The translations under genes and the position numbers were made by a program. A model generated the notes under the pieces. That model had not been told where the DNA came from, searched no databases, and saw only the letters and a program-made list of their open reading frames with translations. This document shows, one piece after another, positions 34,729 to 42,740 of a DNA stretch of 64,000 nt. This stretch comes from an uncultured Ruminococcus sp. (GTDB lineage Bacteria; Bacillota; Clostridia; Oscillospirales; Ruminococcaceae), in contig CANQWR010000002.1 of NCBI GenBank assembly GCA_947627625.1, positions 124,001-188,000 on the forward strand, read 5' to 3'. The number at the start of each line of letters is the position of its first letter. Positions within the stretch are counted from its first letter, which is position 1.

Positions 34729-35979
34729 CTAAATGCCGAAAATGGAGTCCATATCGCTGACTATTGAGCTGTCTATCTCGCCCCTTGTCACCATGTCACG
34801 CATAACCGATATAGCGTTTTTGTGGGAGAGAGCTTTTTTATAGGGAGTATCTTCCGTGAGAGCCTGATATATGTCACAGCAGGTCATAAGTCTCTCCTCA
34901 TGACTTAAGTCTTTTGCAAAAAGACCGTGGGGATAGCCCGAACCGTTCAGCTTTTCGTGGTGACGGGAAGCCCAGGCGGTAACGTCCGACAGCCCCTTGG
35001 CTTTCCTCAGAACCTGATATGTAGCGTCAGCGTGAGTTTTTACATATGAATACTCGCTCTCACTGAGCTTTTCTGTTTTTTCAAGGACATCGTTGTCTAT
35101 AATCAGTTTGCCTATGTCGTGCAACGCCCCCGCAAGATAGAGACGTGTACACTTTTCGTCGCTGAAACCGTAGAATTTTCCCATCAGTCCGACTTTTTCA
35201 GCTACTCCGAAAGAGTGGTTTTTTATGAAACTTGACTTGCAGTCCACTATTCTCGCAAAAAAAGCAGCGATATTTTTTATTTCTTCCTCTGTGTAGTTTT
35301 TGTTTTTGGAGGGCAGTTCTCTTCTCAGAATAACTTCCGCACTGTAGTCTTGCAGATAACATATGTCCTCATAGGAGACAGCGTCCACAAACAGCTCAAC
35401 ACTTCTGCCCGAAAAATATTTTCCCGCATTCTGTCTTATTGCACTTGTAGACTTGCAGAAATCGTCATAATTCATAGTCATTATATTGCAGGTCAGGTCG
35501 AACATATCGGCAAGGTGGACTATCTGTGATTTCAGATTTGTCTGATATGACATCTTCCTCATGGGACCTGTACCGTCAGCGTTTTCGTGGTGGTACAGTA
35601 TAACGTCTTTTATATCCGTCCTGAACGGCAGGAGGGATATATTTTTTTCACCCATTACGGAGTGTGCGGAGTGGCTTATAAAATCCATGTACTGTCTGCT
35701 GTCGAGAATTTCGATACGTCTTTTCAGTTCGGAAGCGTCCACGGCACTACCGCCCATAAGTTCCTCACGGACGTATTCGGTAAAAGCGTTGTCGTGCAGG
35801 AGGGCACAGCCTGTGAACTCCTCAAGCTCGTCGCCTTTCATTCCGTACTTTTTCGCCATAAGATAAGATATATAGGCGACGTGTTTGCCGTGTGCGGACT
35901 GCACACCAATCATGTTGTGTTCGACCATGTCGAGAGCGTCCGAGAGAGTGTAGAGAAGGTTCATAAAATTGAGTTTCAT
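34729..35979 (-). CDS. Tandem HD-GYP domain protein (c-di-GMP phosphodiesterase)
   Basis: This 416-residue cytoplasmic protein has two HD-type domains. The C-terminal one has ALHDIGKL and HHEKLNGSGYPHG, the canonical HD-GYP set for c-di-GMP breakdown. The N-terminal one has CALLHDNAF and HHENADGTG, a second, less complete copy. No receiver or PAS domain is visible, so the N-terminal HD may be regulatory. ATG 35979 follows GAGGTGG; the frame from 36000 is less likely. It is upstream of the lipoprotein-GGDEF operon in the same direction, with its own promoter. Confidence 0.88.
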   Translation of the reverse strand: MKLNFMNLLYTLSDALDMVEHNMIGVQSAHGKHVAYISYLMAKKYGMKGDELEEFTGCALLHDNAFTEYVREELMGGSAVDASELKRRIEILDSRQYMDFISHSAHSVMGEKNISLLPFRTDIKDVILYHHENADGTGPMRKMSYQTNLKSQIVHLADMFDLTCNIMTMNYDDFCKSTSAIRQNAGKYFSGRSVELFVDAVSYEDICYLQDYSAEVILRRELPSKNKNYTEEEIKNIAAFFARIVDCKSSFIKNHSFGVAEKVGLMGKFYGFSDEKCTRLYLAGALHDIGKLIIDNDVLEKTEKLSESEYSYVKTHADATYQVLRKAKGLSDVTAWASRHHEKLNGSGYPHGLFAKDLSHEERLMTCCDIYQALTEDTPYKKALSHKNAISVMRDMVTRGEIDSSIVSDMDSIFGI

Positions 35980-36074
35980 ATATACCACCTCGTCTTGCAA
36001 ATTAGGGTTGTTGCGGGGCTTTTTGAAAAATTTCCGTGACTTTCACATTTTCATATTTTTATACTTTTATTTAT

Positions 36075-36103
36075 ATTATACACTAAGTTGACCATAATGT
36101 CAA
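36075..36103 (-). promoter_or_regulatory. Strong sigma-A-type promoter for the HD-GYP gene
   Basis: On the minus strand: consensus TTGACA (36103-36098), a 17-bp spacer and consensus TATAAT (36080-36075). Confidence 0.78.
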
Positions 36104-36171
36104 GTAATATATCATAAATCGACAAGAATATTAAATTATTTAGAACTATGGGGGACATTGTTTCCGCCCTA

Positions 36172-36373
36172 CCAAAATTGAAACAGTAGATTATAACGGG
36201 GGGTTCGGGGGCAGAGCCCCCAATGGGGGTTCAGGGGGGAAAGCCCCCTGCCCCTTATCGTTCTAATTAAAAAATATTAAATTTCCAAAAAAATATAATT
36301 TTAAGAAAATTATTTTTTTGCGGGGGAAGAATCCCCCCAGACCCCCCATGATGTTCTACTGTTTCAATTTTGG
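36172..36373. repeat. 202-bp MITE-like element, copy R6, with 32-bp terminal inverted repeats
   Basis: The left end (36172-36203) and the right end (36342-36373) are inverted copies matching at 28 of 32 positions; the outer 19 bases CCAAAATTGAAACAGTAGA are identical. The inside carries the GGGGGCAGAGCCCCC palindrome, the CGTTCTAAT linker with an AT-rich tail as in R2, and a GGGGGAAGAATCCCCCC palindrome. No open frame of note and no clear target-site duplication. It lies in the 553-bp divergent gap between HD-GYP and dapF. Confidence 0.85.
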
Positions 36374-36453
36374 AAGGTCAGGGGGTAAATCTCCTGTCTA
36401 TAGGGAAAAATCGGTCAACAGGGGAAACGTCCCCCCTCGTTATAAAAAGGTAC

Positions 36454-36482
36454 TTGATTTTTCGGGAAAAATATAATATAAT
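36454..36482 (+). promoter_or_regulatory. Sigma-A-type promoter for dapF-dapL
   Basis: TTGATT at 36454-36459 and TATAAT at 36477-36482 are separated by 17 bp; the ATG is at 36533. Confidence 0.68.
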
Positions 36483-36532
36483 ATATTTGCAGACCTAAAT
36501 TCTGCAAAATCACAGGAAGAGAGGAGTTTTAC

Positions 36533-37411
36533 ATGAAGTTTTCAAAAATGCACGGAATCGGCAATGATTATATCTATATCAACTGCTTTGAGGAGACTGT
36601 CAACGAACCCGAAAAAGTCTCTGTAGTGCTGAGTGACGTGCGTAAGGGAATCGGTTCGGACGGTCTTGTGCTGATAATGCCGTCCGAAAAGGCAGATTTC
36701 CGCATGAGAATTTTTAACGCAGACGGTTCGGAGGCGATGATGTGCGGAAATGCGACGAGGTGCATAGGAAAGTACGTCTACGAGAGGGGTCTGACCGACA
36801 AGACGGAGATAACTCTTGAGACAAATTCGGGAATAAAGTACCTGACACTGTTTACCGTGGGCAACAAGGTCGAGAGCGTGAAAGTAGACATGGGAAAAGC
36901 TATACTTGTCCCGAGAGAGATACCCGTGAGGAGTGAGCTTGACAGGTTCATCTCACAGCCTGTAAAAGCGGGGGATTACGAGTACAATTTGACTTGTGTC
37001 TCAATGGGCAATCCCCACGCTGTGATATTCACGGAGAATATAGACGGTCTTGATTTGGAAAAAATAGGACCTCTCTACGAAAACCACGAGCTTTTCCCCG
37101 ACAGGATAAACACGGAGTTTATAGAAGTCATAGACAGCAGAACTTTGAAAATGCGTGTGTGGGAGCGTGGAAGCGGAGAGACTCACGCTTGCGGAACGGG
37201 AGCTTGTGCGTCGGCAGTAGCATCCGTCCTGAACGGTTTCTGCAACCGTGACGAGGAAATTCTCATACATTTGAGGGGCGGAGACTTGAAAATAATCTAT
37301 AAGTCCGATGAGACAGTCCTGATGACGGGACCAGCGGAATTTATATGTGACGGAACCGTCGCTGACGAGTATATAAAAAAAGCAAAGGAGAATGTAGTAT
37401 GCCGCAACTGA
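36533..37411 (+). CDS. dapF: Diaminopimelate epimerase
   Basis: DapF converts LL- to meso-diaminopimelate for peptidoglycan and lysine. The 292-residue protein has both catalytic cysteines: MMCGNATRC (near residue 75) and HACGTGACAS (near 220). It also shows FSKMHGIGNDYI at the start and SMGNPHAVIF. GAGAGGAG precedes the ATG. It overlaps dapL by 13 bp. Confidence 0.96.
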   Translation: MKFSKMHGIGNDYIYINCFEETVNEPEKVSVVLSDVRKGIGSDGLVLIMPSEKADFRMRIFNADGSEAMMCGNATRCIGKYVYERGLTDKTEITLETNSGIKYLTLFTVGNKVESVKVDMGKAILVPREIPVRSELDRFISQPVKAGDYEYNLTCVSMGNPHAVIFTENIDGLDLEKIGPLYENHELFPDRINTEFIEVIDSRTLKMRVWERGSGETHACGTGACASAVASVLNGFCNRDEEILIHLRGGDLKIIYKSDETVLMTGPAEFICDGTVADEYIKKAKENVVCRN

Positions 37412-38604
37412 ACGAAAATTTTCTCAGACTTGAGAAAAACTATCTGTTTATAAACATTGCAAAGAAAGTGAACGCATTCAAGGAGGCAAATCCCGATGCG
37501 GACGTTATCCGCATGGGAATAGGAGACGTTACACTCCCGATAGCACCTGTCGTGATAGAGGCAATGAAAAAGGCTTGTGACGAGATGGGAGTTAAAGAGA
37601 CTTTCAGAGGTTACGAGGACAGCGGTGCGGGATATGACTTCCTGAGGGAAGCGGTTTCCGACTATTATAAAAAAATGGGTGCGGACATTTCCCCCGAGGA
37701 GATACGCATAAATGACGGTGCAAAGTCCGACTGCGGAAACATAGTTGACATATTCGGCGATGACAATATAATTCTTGTGACAGACCCCGCTTACCCCGTC
37801 TATGTGGACTCAAATCTCATGAGTGGCAGGAAGATTATCTATGCGGATTCGGACGAGAGCAACGGTTTCTGTGCAATGCCCGATTACAGCGTACACGCCG
37901 ACATAATCTATCTGTGTTCACCTAACAACCCGACAGGTTCGGTCTACACAAAAGAACAGCTTGAAGTGTGGGTGGACTACGCAAAGAAAAACAACGCTGT
38001 CATAATTTACGACTCAGCATATGAAGCGTTCATAACACAGCCTGAAATTCCGAGGAGTATTTTCTGCATTGAGGGAGCAAAAGAAGTGGCAATAGAGATG
38101 TGTTCGCTGTCAAAGACGGCAGGTTTCACGGGCATGAGGTGCGGTTACACGGTAATCCCCGACGAGCTGAAAGTCACGGCTTCTGACGGTCAGGAAGTAT
38201 CGGTCTCACAGATATGGGGCAGGAGACAGGGAAGCAAATTCAACGGTGTCTCCTATCCCGTACAGCGTGCGGCGGAAGCTGTTTTCACGGAAGAGGGACT
38301 GAAACAGATCCACGAGAATATCGCCTACTATCAGGAGAATGCAAGGATAATTTCCGACACTATGACGGAGTTGGGAATAAAATTCACAGGCGGAGTGAAC
38401 TCCCCATACATATGGTTCAGGTGTCCCGACAACATGGGAAGTTGGGAGTTTTTTGACCGTATGCTGAACGAGATAGCAGTTGTCGGAACGCCCGGAGAGG
38501 GATTCGGCAAAAACGGCGAGGGCTGGTTCAGGTTGACAGCTTTTGGTGACAGAGACAGGACTGCCGAAGCTATGCAGAGGTTCAAAAAAATGCTCAGTAA
38601 ATAA
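37399..38604 (+). CDS. dapL: LL-diaminopimelate aminotransferase
   Basis: DapL makes LL-diaminopimelate from tetrahydrodipicolinate in one step. The 401-residue fold-type I PLP enzyme begins NENFLRLEKNYLFINIAKKV, typical of DapL, and has GDVTLPI, the YEDSGAGYDFLREAV loop, CSPNNPTGSV, and the PLP lysine in SLSKTAGFTGMRCGY. With dapF it completes the late diaminopimelate pathway. The start lies inside the dapF end with AAAGGAG upstream. A bidirectional terminator follows. Confidence 0.95.
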   Translation: MPQLNENFLRLEKNYLFINIAKKVNAFKEANPDADVIRMGIGDVTLPIAPVVIEAMKKACDEMGVKETFRGYEDSGAGYDFLREAVSDYYKKMGADISPEEIRINDGAKSDCGNIVDIFGDDNIILVTDPAYPVYVDSNLMSGRKIIYADSDESNGFCAMPDYSVHADIIYLCSPNNPTGSVYTKEQLEVWVDYAKKNNAVIIYDSAYEAFITQPEIPRSIFCIEGAKEVAIEMCSLSKTAGFTGMRCGYTVIPDELKVTASDGQEVSVSQIWGRRQGSKFNGVSYPVQRAAEAVFTEEGLKQIHENIAYYQENARIISDTMTELGIKFTGGVNSPYIWFRCPDNMGSWEFFDRMLNEIAVVGTPGEGFGKNGEGWFRLTAFGDRDRTAEAMQRFKKMLSK

Positions 38605-38635
38605 AATAATAAATAAAAATAAACAAAAAAATAAA

Positions 38636-38667
38636 CCGTGCAGATTTTTGAAGTCTGCACGGCTTTT
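38636..38667. terminator. Bidirectional rho-independent terminator
   Basis: A 9-bp stem (CCGTGCAGA with TCTGCACGG) and a 9-base loop are followed by CTTTTTATTT on the plus strand, with an A-rich flank on the other side. It ends dapL and the six-gene minus-strand operon. Confidence 0.88.
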
Positions 38668-38682
38668 TATTTATATTATTCG

Positions 38683-39924
38683 TCAGAATTTCATTCTCCT
38701 CTTGAAGTCCGCATTGACTTTTGCGACTTTTTTCTTGTCCTTAGCCTGTTTCATCATCTCGTCAATTGAGGGAGCGTTGACGTTCGCACCTGCATTTTTG
38801 TCCTGATTTTCGGGCTGTGCAGGTGTTGACTGTGCAGGATTTTCCGTAGCCTGCTGGTCGCTGTCATCGATAAAGCTGTTGAGTCTCTTTCTGAAAGCAC
38901 TGGATTTTCCACCGCCGAGTTGTCCCGAAATCATAACGGAACTCTGTTGCTGGAGCTGTCTGCTCTGCTGATAACGGCTTGAGGCAGCACCGTAATAACT
39001 GCCCTGTGGGTACTGTCCGAGCTGGACGGACTGTCCCATACCCTGTTGCGGGTACTGACCGTACGGCATGGACTGGTTAGGCTGTTGGTAGTAGGGGTTG
39101 GGGTTGCCGTAGCCGACGGACTGCACGGGCTGACCGTAGGGGTTCACGGGCTGACCATAGGGATTTGCAGGCTGACCGTAGGGATTTCCCATTGCACCGT
39201 TCTGTTGTTGCGGATAAGGGTAGCCGTTCGGCTGCATTTGCTGTGAGTACATACCCTGATTCGGGAAATTGCCGTTCTGGTTTGCAGGTTGCTGATAAAG
39301 ATTTCTCGACTGCTGTGAATTTTCGTCTGGAGCAGGCTGTAGAAATCCCGCACCGCCTTGGTTGCTGTCGTTTGCGGAGGGTGCTTCATAGAACGGATTG
39401 TTGACATCGTGATTGACACTGTCCACAAATTCGGCAGGTGCACCGAGTTCCGCAGAGCCGTTTGAAAAGCCGTCAAAGTCGAAGGAGGACGAGTTGCTGA
39501 AATCAGCGAAGTTATAGCCCTGACTCTCCTCCTGTTCGGGCTGGTCGTTTATATTCTGTGCAGAGACGGCTTTTGTCTGTGAGAGAACTATCTGACACTC
39601 CTTGTTGCTGTCGCTAACCCTGAAAAGGAGTTCAAGAGCCTCATCGGAGGGTTTGAGTACACTGTAGTCCGCAAAAGACATAACAATCATCTGTACAGCG
39701 TTCACATGGTTTGAAATTATCATAGACACAATGGCGTTGTCCTCGGACTTCACATCAGTCACCTTGTCGTCCTTTACGGTCACGCCACTCACTCCCACAA
39801 AGCGTTCACCGGCATCGTTTATAATCAGACACAGAGAGGCGTTGTTTCCGATTGCATCGGGTCTTTGGTTTCTGACCATATCGGTCATAGATTTGGCTGT
39901 GTTGTAAATAGCACCGATTTCCAT
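38683..39924 (-). CDS. Zinc-less cytidine-deaminase-like domain with Q/P/N/G-rich tail
   Basis: This is a 413-residue protein. Residues 1-115 follow the cytidine deaminase layout by eye: strand LCLIINDAGERFVGV, helix after KSEDNAIVSMI, strand VQMIVMSFAD, helix after KPSDEALELL, strand QIVLS. Every zinc ligand and the catalytic Glu are replaced: the C-A-E motif is S60-E61-D62 and the PCxxC motif is PSDEA (92-96). Residues about 130-340 are low complexity, rich in Q, N, P, G, Y, with NPYGQP repeats; the C-terminal ~75 residues are basic. It is probably a binding or scaffold protein. ATG 39924 has TCCTT-complementary AAGGA 10 nt upstream. It is last in the kinase/phosphatase operon. Confidence 0.7.
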   Translation of the reverse strand: MEIGAIYNTAKSMTDMVRNQRPDAIGNNASLCLIINDAGERFVGVSGVTVKDDKVTDVKSEDNAIVSMIISNHVNAVQMIVMSFADYSVLKPSDEALELLFRVSDSNKECQIVLSQTKAVSAQNINDQPEQEESQGYNFADFSNSSSFDFDGFSNGSAELGAPAEFVDSVNHDVNNPFYEAPSANDSNQGGAGFLQPAPDENSQQSRNLYQQPANQNGNFPNQGMYSQQMQPNGYPYPQQQNGAMGNPYGQPANPYGQPVNPYGQPVQSVGYGNPNPYYQQPNQSMPYGQYPQQGMGQSVQLGQYPQGSYYGAASSRYQQSRQLQQQSSVMISGQLGGGKSSAFRKRLNSFIDDSDQQATENPAQSTPAQPENQDKNAGANVNAPSIDEMMKQAKDKKKVAKVNADFKRRMKF

Positions 39925-39985
39925 AGTAAACATATCCTTTCAATAAATAATAAAAAATAACAAATGTAAACTGTTTTCACCGCAC

Positions 39986-41014
39986 TCATCTCATGCTGTG
40001 CCTGTATAGTCGGAACTGTTTCTTTCCCGACGACTTTGCACTGAACATCGCCGATTCCGCACACCTGAAAACGTCTTCGGAAGTCATAGCGTCGTTTGGG
40101 AAGCAGGCACCGCCTATACTTGCCGTCATGCTTATCTCCTCATTTCTGATATTTGCCACGGCGGAGAACATCTTGTTCAGGCGTTCAGCGAGATTTATAG
40201 CCCCCTGTTCGGATTTTCCCGGAATTATGAAACCAAATTCGTCACCGCCTATTCTTGCGGAGAATATATCGTCAGGGAGAGTTTCTTTTATTCTCTTTGC
40301 GTACTCTGTTATAAGTTCGTCACCTGCTTTGTGTCCTAAAGAGTCATTCATATGTCTGAAATTGTCTATATCGGCGTAAAGAATAATGCACTCCTCTTTT
40401 TTTCTGACATGGTCCTCAATTGTCTCCATAAAAAGTTGTCTGTTAGGCATATCGGTAGTCCTGTCGTAGTAAGCCATATAGGACAGCACGTCATCTTTTT
40501 CCTGCATAAGTCTGTTATTTTCAATTGCCTGTTCGTAACTTGCGGTCAGTTCGCCGTGCATTTTGTCTGCACGTGTCACATGACTGTAAATTATGGACGA
40601 GAGAACCATACTCACGACGGACATTGTAATAGCGGGAATTGCCCCGTTGTTTCCGTTTAGTACCACAGGTATGACCACTACATATATGACATTTATTATA
40701 TTCAGAATTATTGCCGAGATGAACCCCTTTTTGCGGTTTGTCAGGACGAGTACAACAGAGATCATAAGCTGTAACTGACTTACTATGTCATTGACAGGCT
40801 GACTTTTTGTCTTTGCGAGGTCTTCAAGAGGTCTTATAACGTCACCCATATCTATATTGTTGGTCTGTGCAAGCCCCTGTGCCTGTAACATTATTTTTTC
40901 GACTTCCGGGTTTGTACCCGATGTGAGGTAGACCTGAACGCCCCACATCACAATGAACAGGATTATACACATTATCAGTATGGGAATATTTTGTTTTTTC
41001 TTTTTTGTATCCAT
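39986..41014 (-). CDS. Membrane diguanylate cyclase (intact GGDEF)
   Basis: This 342-residue protein has a TM segment at about residues 11-30, an outside loop of about 50 residues, three or so further TM segments up to residue 150, a short coiled coil and a GGDEF domain with YADIDNFRHMNDSLGHKAGDE and RIGGDEFGF (GGDEF at 256-260). All residues expected for c-di-GMP synthesis are visible. No RxxD inhibitory site is obvious. It lies 42 bp after the PP2C gene and 61 bp before the deaminase-like gene without a visible terminator, so it is probably part of the same operon. Confidence 0.9.
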   Translation of the reverse strand: MDTKKKKQNIPILIMCIILFIVMWGVQVYLTSGTNPEVEKIMLQAQGLAQTNNIDMGDVIRPLEDLAKTKSQPVNDIVSQLQLMISVVLVLTNRKKGFISAIILNIINVIYVVVIPVVLNGNNGAIPAITMSVVSMVLSSIIYSHVTRADKMHGELTASYEQAIENNRLMQEKDDVLSYMAYYDRTTDMPNRQLFMETIEDHVRKKEECIILYADIDNFRHMNDSLGHKAGDELITEYAKRIKETLPDDIFSARIGGDEFGFIIPGKSEQGAINLAERLNKMFSAVANIRNEEISMTASIGGACFPNDAMTSEDVFRCAESAMFSAKSSGKKQFRLYRHSMR

Positions 41015-41056
41015 AGTATTATTTTCATATCCTCCCCGTCATTCAGAATTTTGGAT

Positions 41057-41923
41057 TTAGTCTGTCTCCGAGTCCGCCCTGAAAACGCAGGACAAGGAGG
41101 TGTCGTCCTGATTAGCGGCACAGACTCTTCTCCCGAAATCTCTGATAACTCTCCTTTCAAGCAGGTCAACATCACAGAGACCGTCAGCTATTATGGAGTG
41201 GTAGTTCAGAAAATCGCTGTCGGACCCAAAAGACGTGTAGAGACCGTCTGTTGACACAAATACGGACGATATATCTCTGCCGACCGAAAAGAAGTGTCTG
41301 AATTTGCCGAATGCGTTGAAACTGCACATTGAGGACGTGATATTTGCGGGAGCAAGTTCGTCATACTCGATAGCAACGGAAATTCTGCCCGAAGTATCGG
41401 AGACAACTATAGTCCCGTCACCTATCTGGAAGCCGAAAACACAGGACTCCATCATCACAGCGACAGCGAGAGTAGTTCCGTAATAGCTGTACGGATTGAG
41501 ACAGTCCGCACCCTCTCCGTCGAGTATGGACTTCTCCCTGTCGGTAAGGGGGAACTGTCCGAGATGTGACAAAACTTTGCTGTTCCAGCGGAGAATTATC
41601 TGCTTTTCAAGGCGTGAGAGAATGTCGTCACTGTCGCCCGAGAGGAGAAATTTTTCAAAAGACGGATTTCCGAGATAGGTGTTTATTATCTCAAAAACCG
41701 AACTCACAGCGAGAAGTGAACCCGATTTGCTTCTGAAATGTCTCTCACCGCCGTGACCGTCCGCCACCACAGCAACGGCGTACCCATCACGGATTATGTA
41801 GTCGGAACTGTCCTGACACTCAATTCCCGACAGCTCATGTGACCTGCCCTTTACAGTACAGTTAAAACCGCTATATATTCTTCTCACCTCTTTCGGAGTC
41901 GGACTTCTCCCCGCTGTCGTCAT
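41057..41923 (-). CDS. PP2C-family serine/threonine phosphatase
   Basis: This 288-residue metal-dependent protein phosphatase has VVADGHGG near residue 55, a DGTIVVSD region, VSTDGLYTSFG and the final NQDDTSLSCVF, which are the PP2C metal-binding signatures. It should reverse phosphorylation by the kinase two genes upstream. The annotated ATG 41923 overlaps the vWA gene by 53 bp and has no clear ribosome site; a shorter start is possible because GTG 41887 is also in frame. Confidence 0.85.
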   Translation of the reverse strand: MTTAGRSPTPKEVRRIYSGFNCTVKGRSHELSGIECQDSSDYIIRDGYAVAVVADGHGGERHFRSKSGSLLAVSSVFEIINTYLGNPSFEKFLLSGDSDDILSRLEKQIILRWNSKVLSHLGQFPLTDREKSILDGEGADCLNPYSYYGTTLAVAVMMESCVFGFQIGDGTIVVSDTSGRISVAIEYDELAPANITSSMCSFNAFGKFRHFFSVGRDISSVFVSTDGLYTSFGSDSDFLNYHSIIADGLCDVDLLERRVIRDFGRRVCAANQDDTSLSCVFRADSETD

Positions 41924-42719
41924 CGTCGGACAGGTAAGCCGAAGTTATAAATCTGTCCTCCCTGTCCTCGTTGGGGACGGCAATGGATTTGAGTTGTCTT
42001 GCGAGATTTTTCTGTTTTGCGTTTTTGACTTCCTCTTCCGTGATTTCGTGTTCCTCATCATTTTCAAGTGTCATACTCTTACTGCCGATCTGTGAGGAGG
42101 TGACAGCTATTATTTTTATCATTCTTGCAAGCTCACTGCCCGAATAGGCGTGGACAACGGTGTCCTCCGAACCCGTGAACTCCGCAAGCATTTCGTCATT
42201 TGCCTCACTCCCTATGCCGAGAGCCGTTTTGAGACCGTACTGAAACCAGACGTTATTTCTTATCACTTCAAGACCGCCCTTGTAGTCGTCGGAGGGATAG
42301 CCGTCTGTTATCAGGAAAATAACTGGTGCAAACGACAGTGACGGCGAACTCAGAAAACCCTTTCTTGACATCTTTGCGGACAGCTCCACAAAAGCCTCTC
42401 CCATTGCAGTAGCACCGTCAGCCCTCAGCCTTGACCACGAAAAATTGTTTATGGAAACGGGTTCGGGGTACATCCACATGGCAGTATTTGCAAAGGTGAG
42501 AACAGCTACTTTTACATCGGTGTCCGCACCGCCCAGGCGTCTCAGATCGGGGATAAGTTCCTCCATGACAGTGTTCAGCTCACCCATTTTAGTGCCTTTC
42601 ATACTTCCCGAGGTGTCGATTAGAAAAAATATCACGAGACTTTTTTTAGCCACGCCCGAGGCACTCAGCGGGTCGTCATTTTCGGCACCGACGGGAACAG
42701 CTTTAACTTTTCTGCTCAT
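41871..42719 (-). CDS. TerY-like von Willebrand factor A domain protein
   Basis: This 282-residue protein has one vWA domain with an intact metal-ion-dependent adhesion site: IDTSGSMKG near residue 34, the Thr in DGATAMGEA, and LITDGYPSDD. The C-terminal 80 residues are charged and probably flexible. It matches the TerY group found with a PP2C phosphatase and a kinase (the TerY-P triad known from tellurite/stress-response loci). It is probably an adaptor or a substrate of the kinase. It lies 21 bp after the kinase gene. Confidence 0.87.
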   Translation of the reverse strand: MSRKVKAVPVGAENDDPLSASGVAKKSLVIFFLIDTSGSMKGTKMGELNTVMEELIPDLRRLGGADTDVKVAVLTFANTAMWMYPEPVSINNFSWSRLRADGATAMGEAFVELSAKMSRKGFLSSPSLSFAPVIFLITDGYPSDDYKGGLEVIRNNVWFQYGLKTALGIGSEANDEMLAEFTGSEDTVVHAYSGSELARMIKIIAVTSSQIGSKSMTLENDEEHEITEEEVKNAKQKNLARQLKSIAVPNEDREDRFITSAYLSDDDDSGEKSDSERGEKNI

Positions 42720-42740
42720 AAAAGTGACCTCTTTTCCGTG

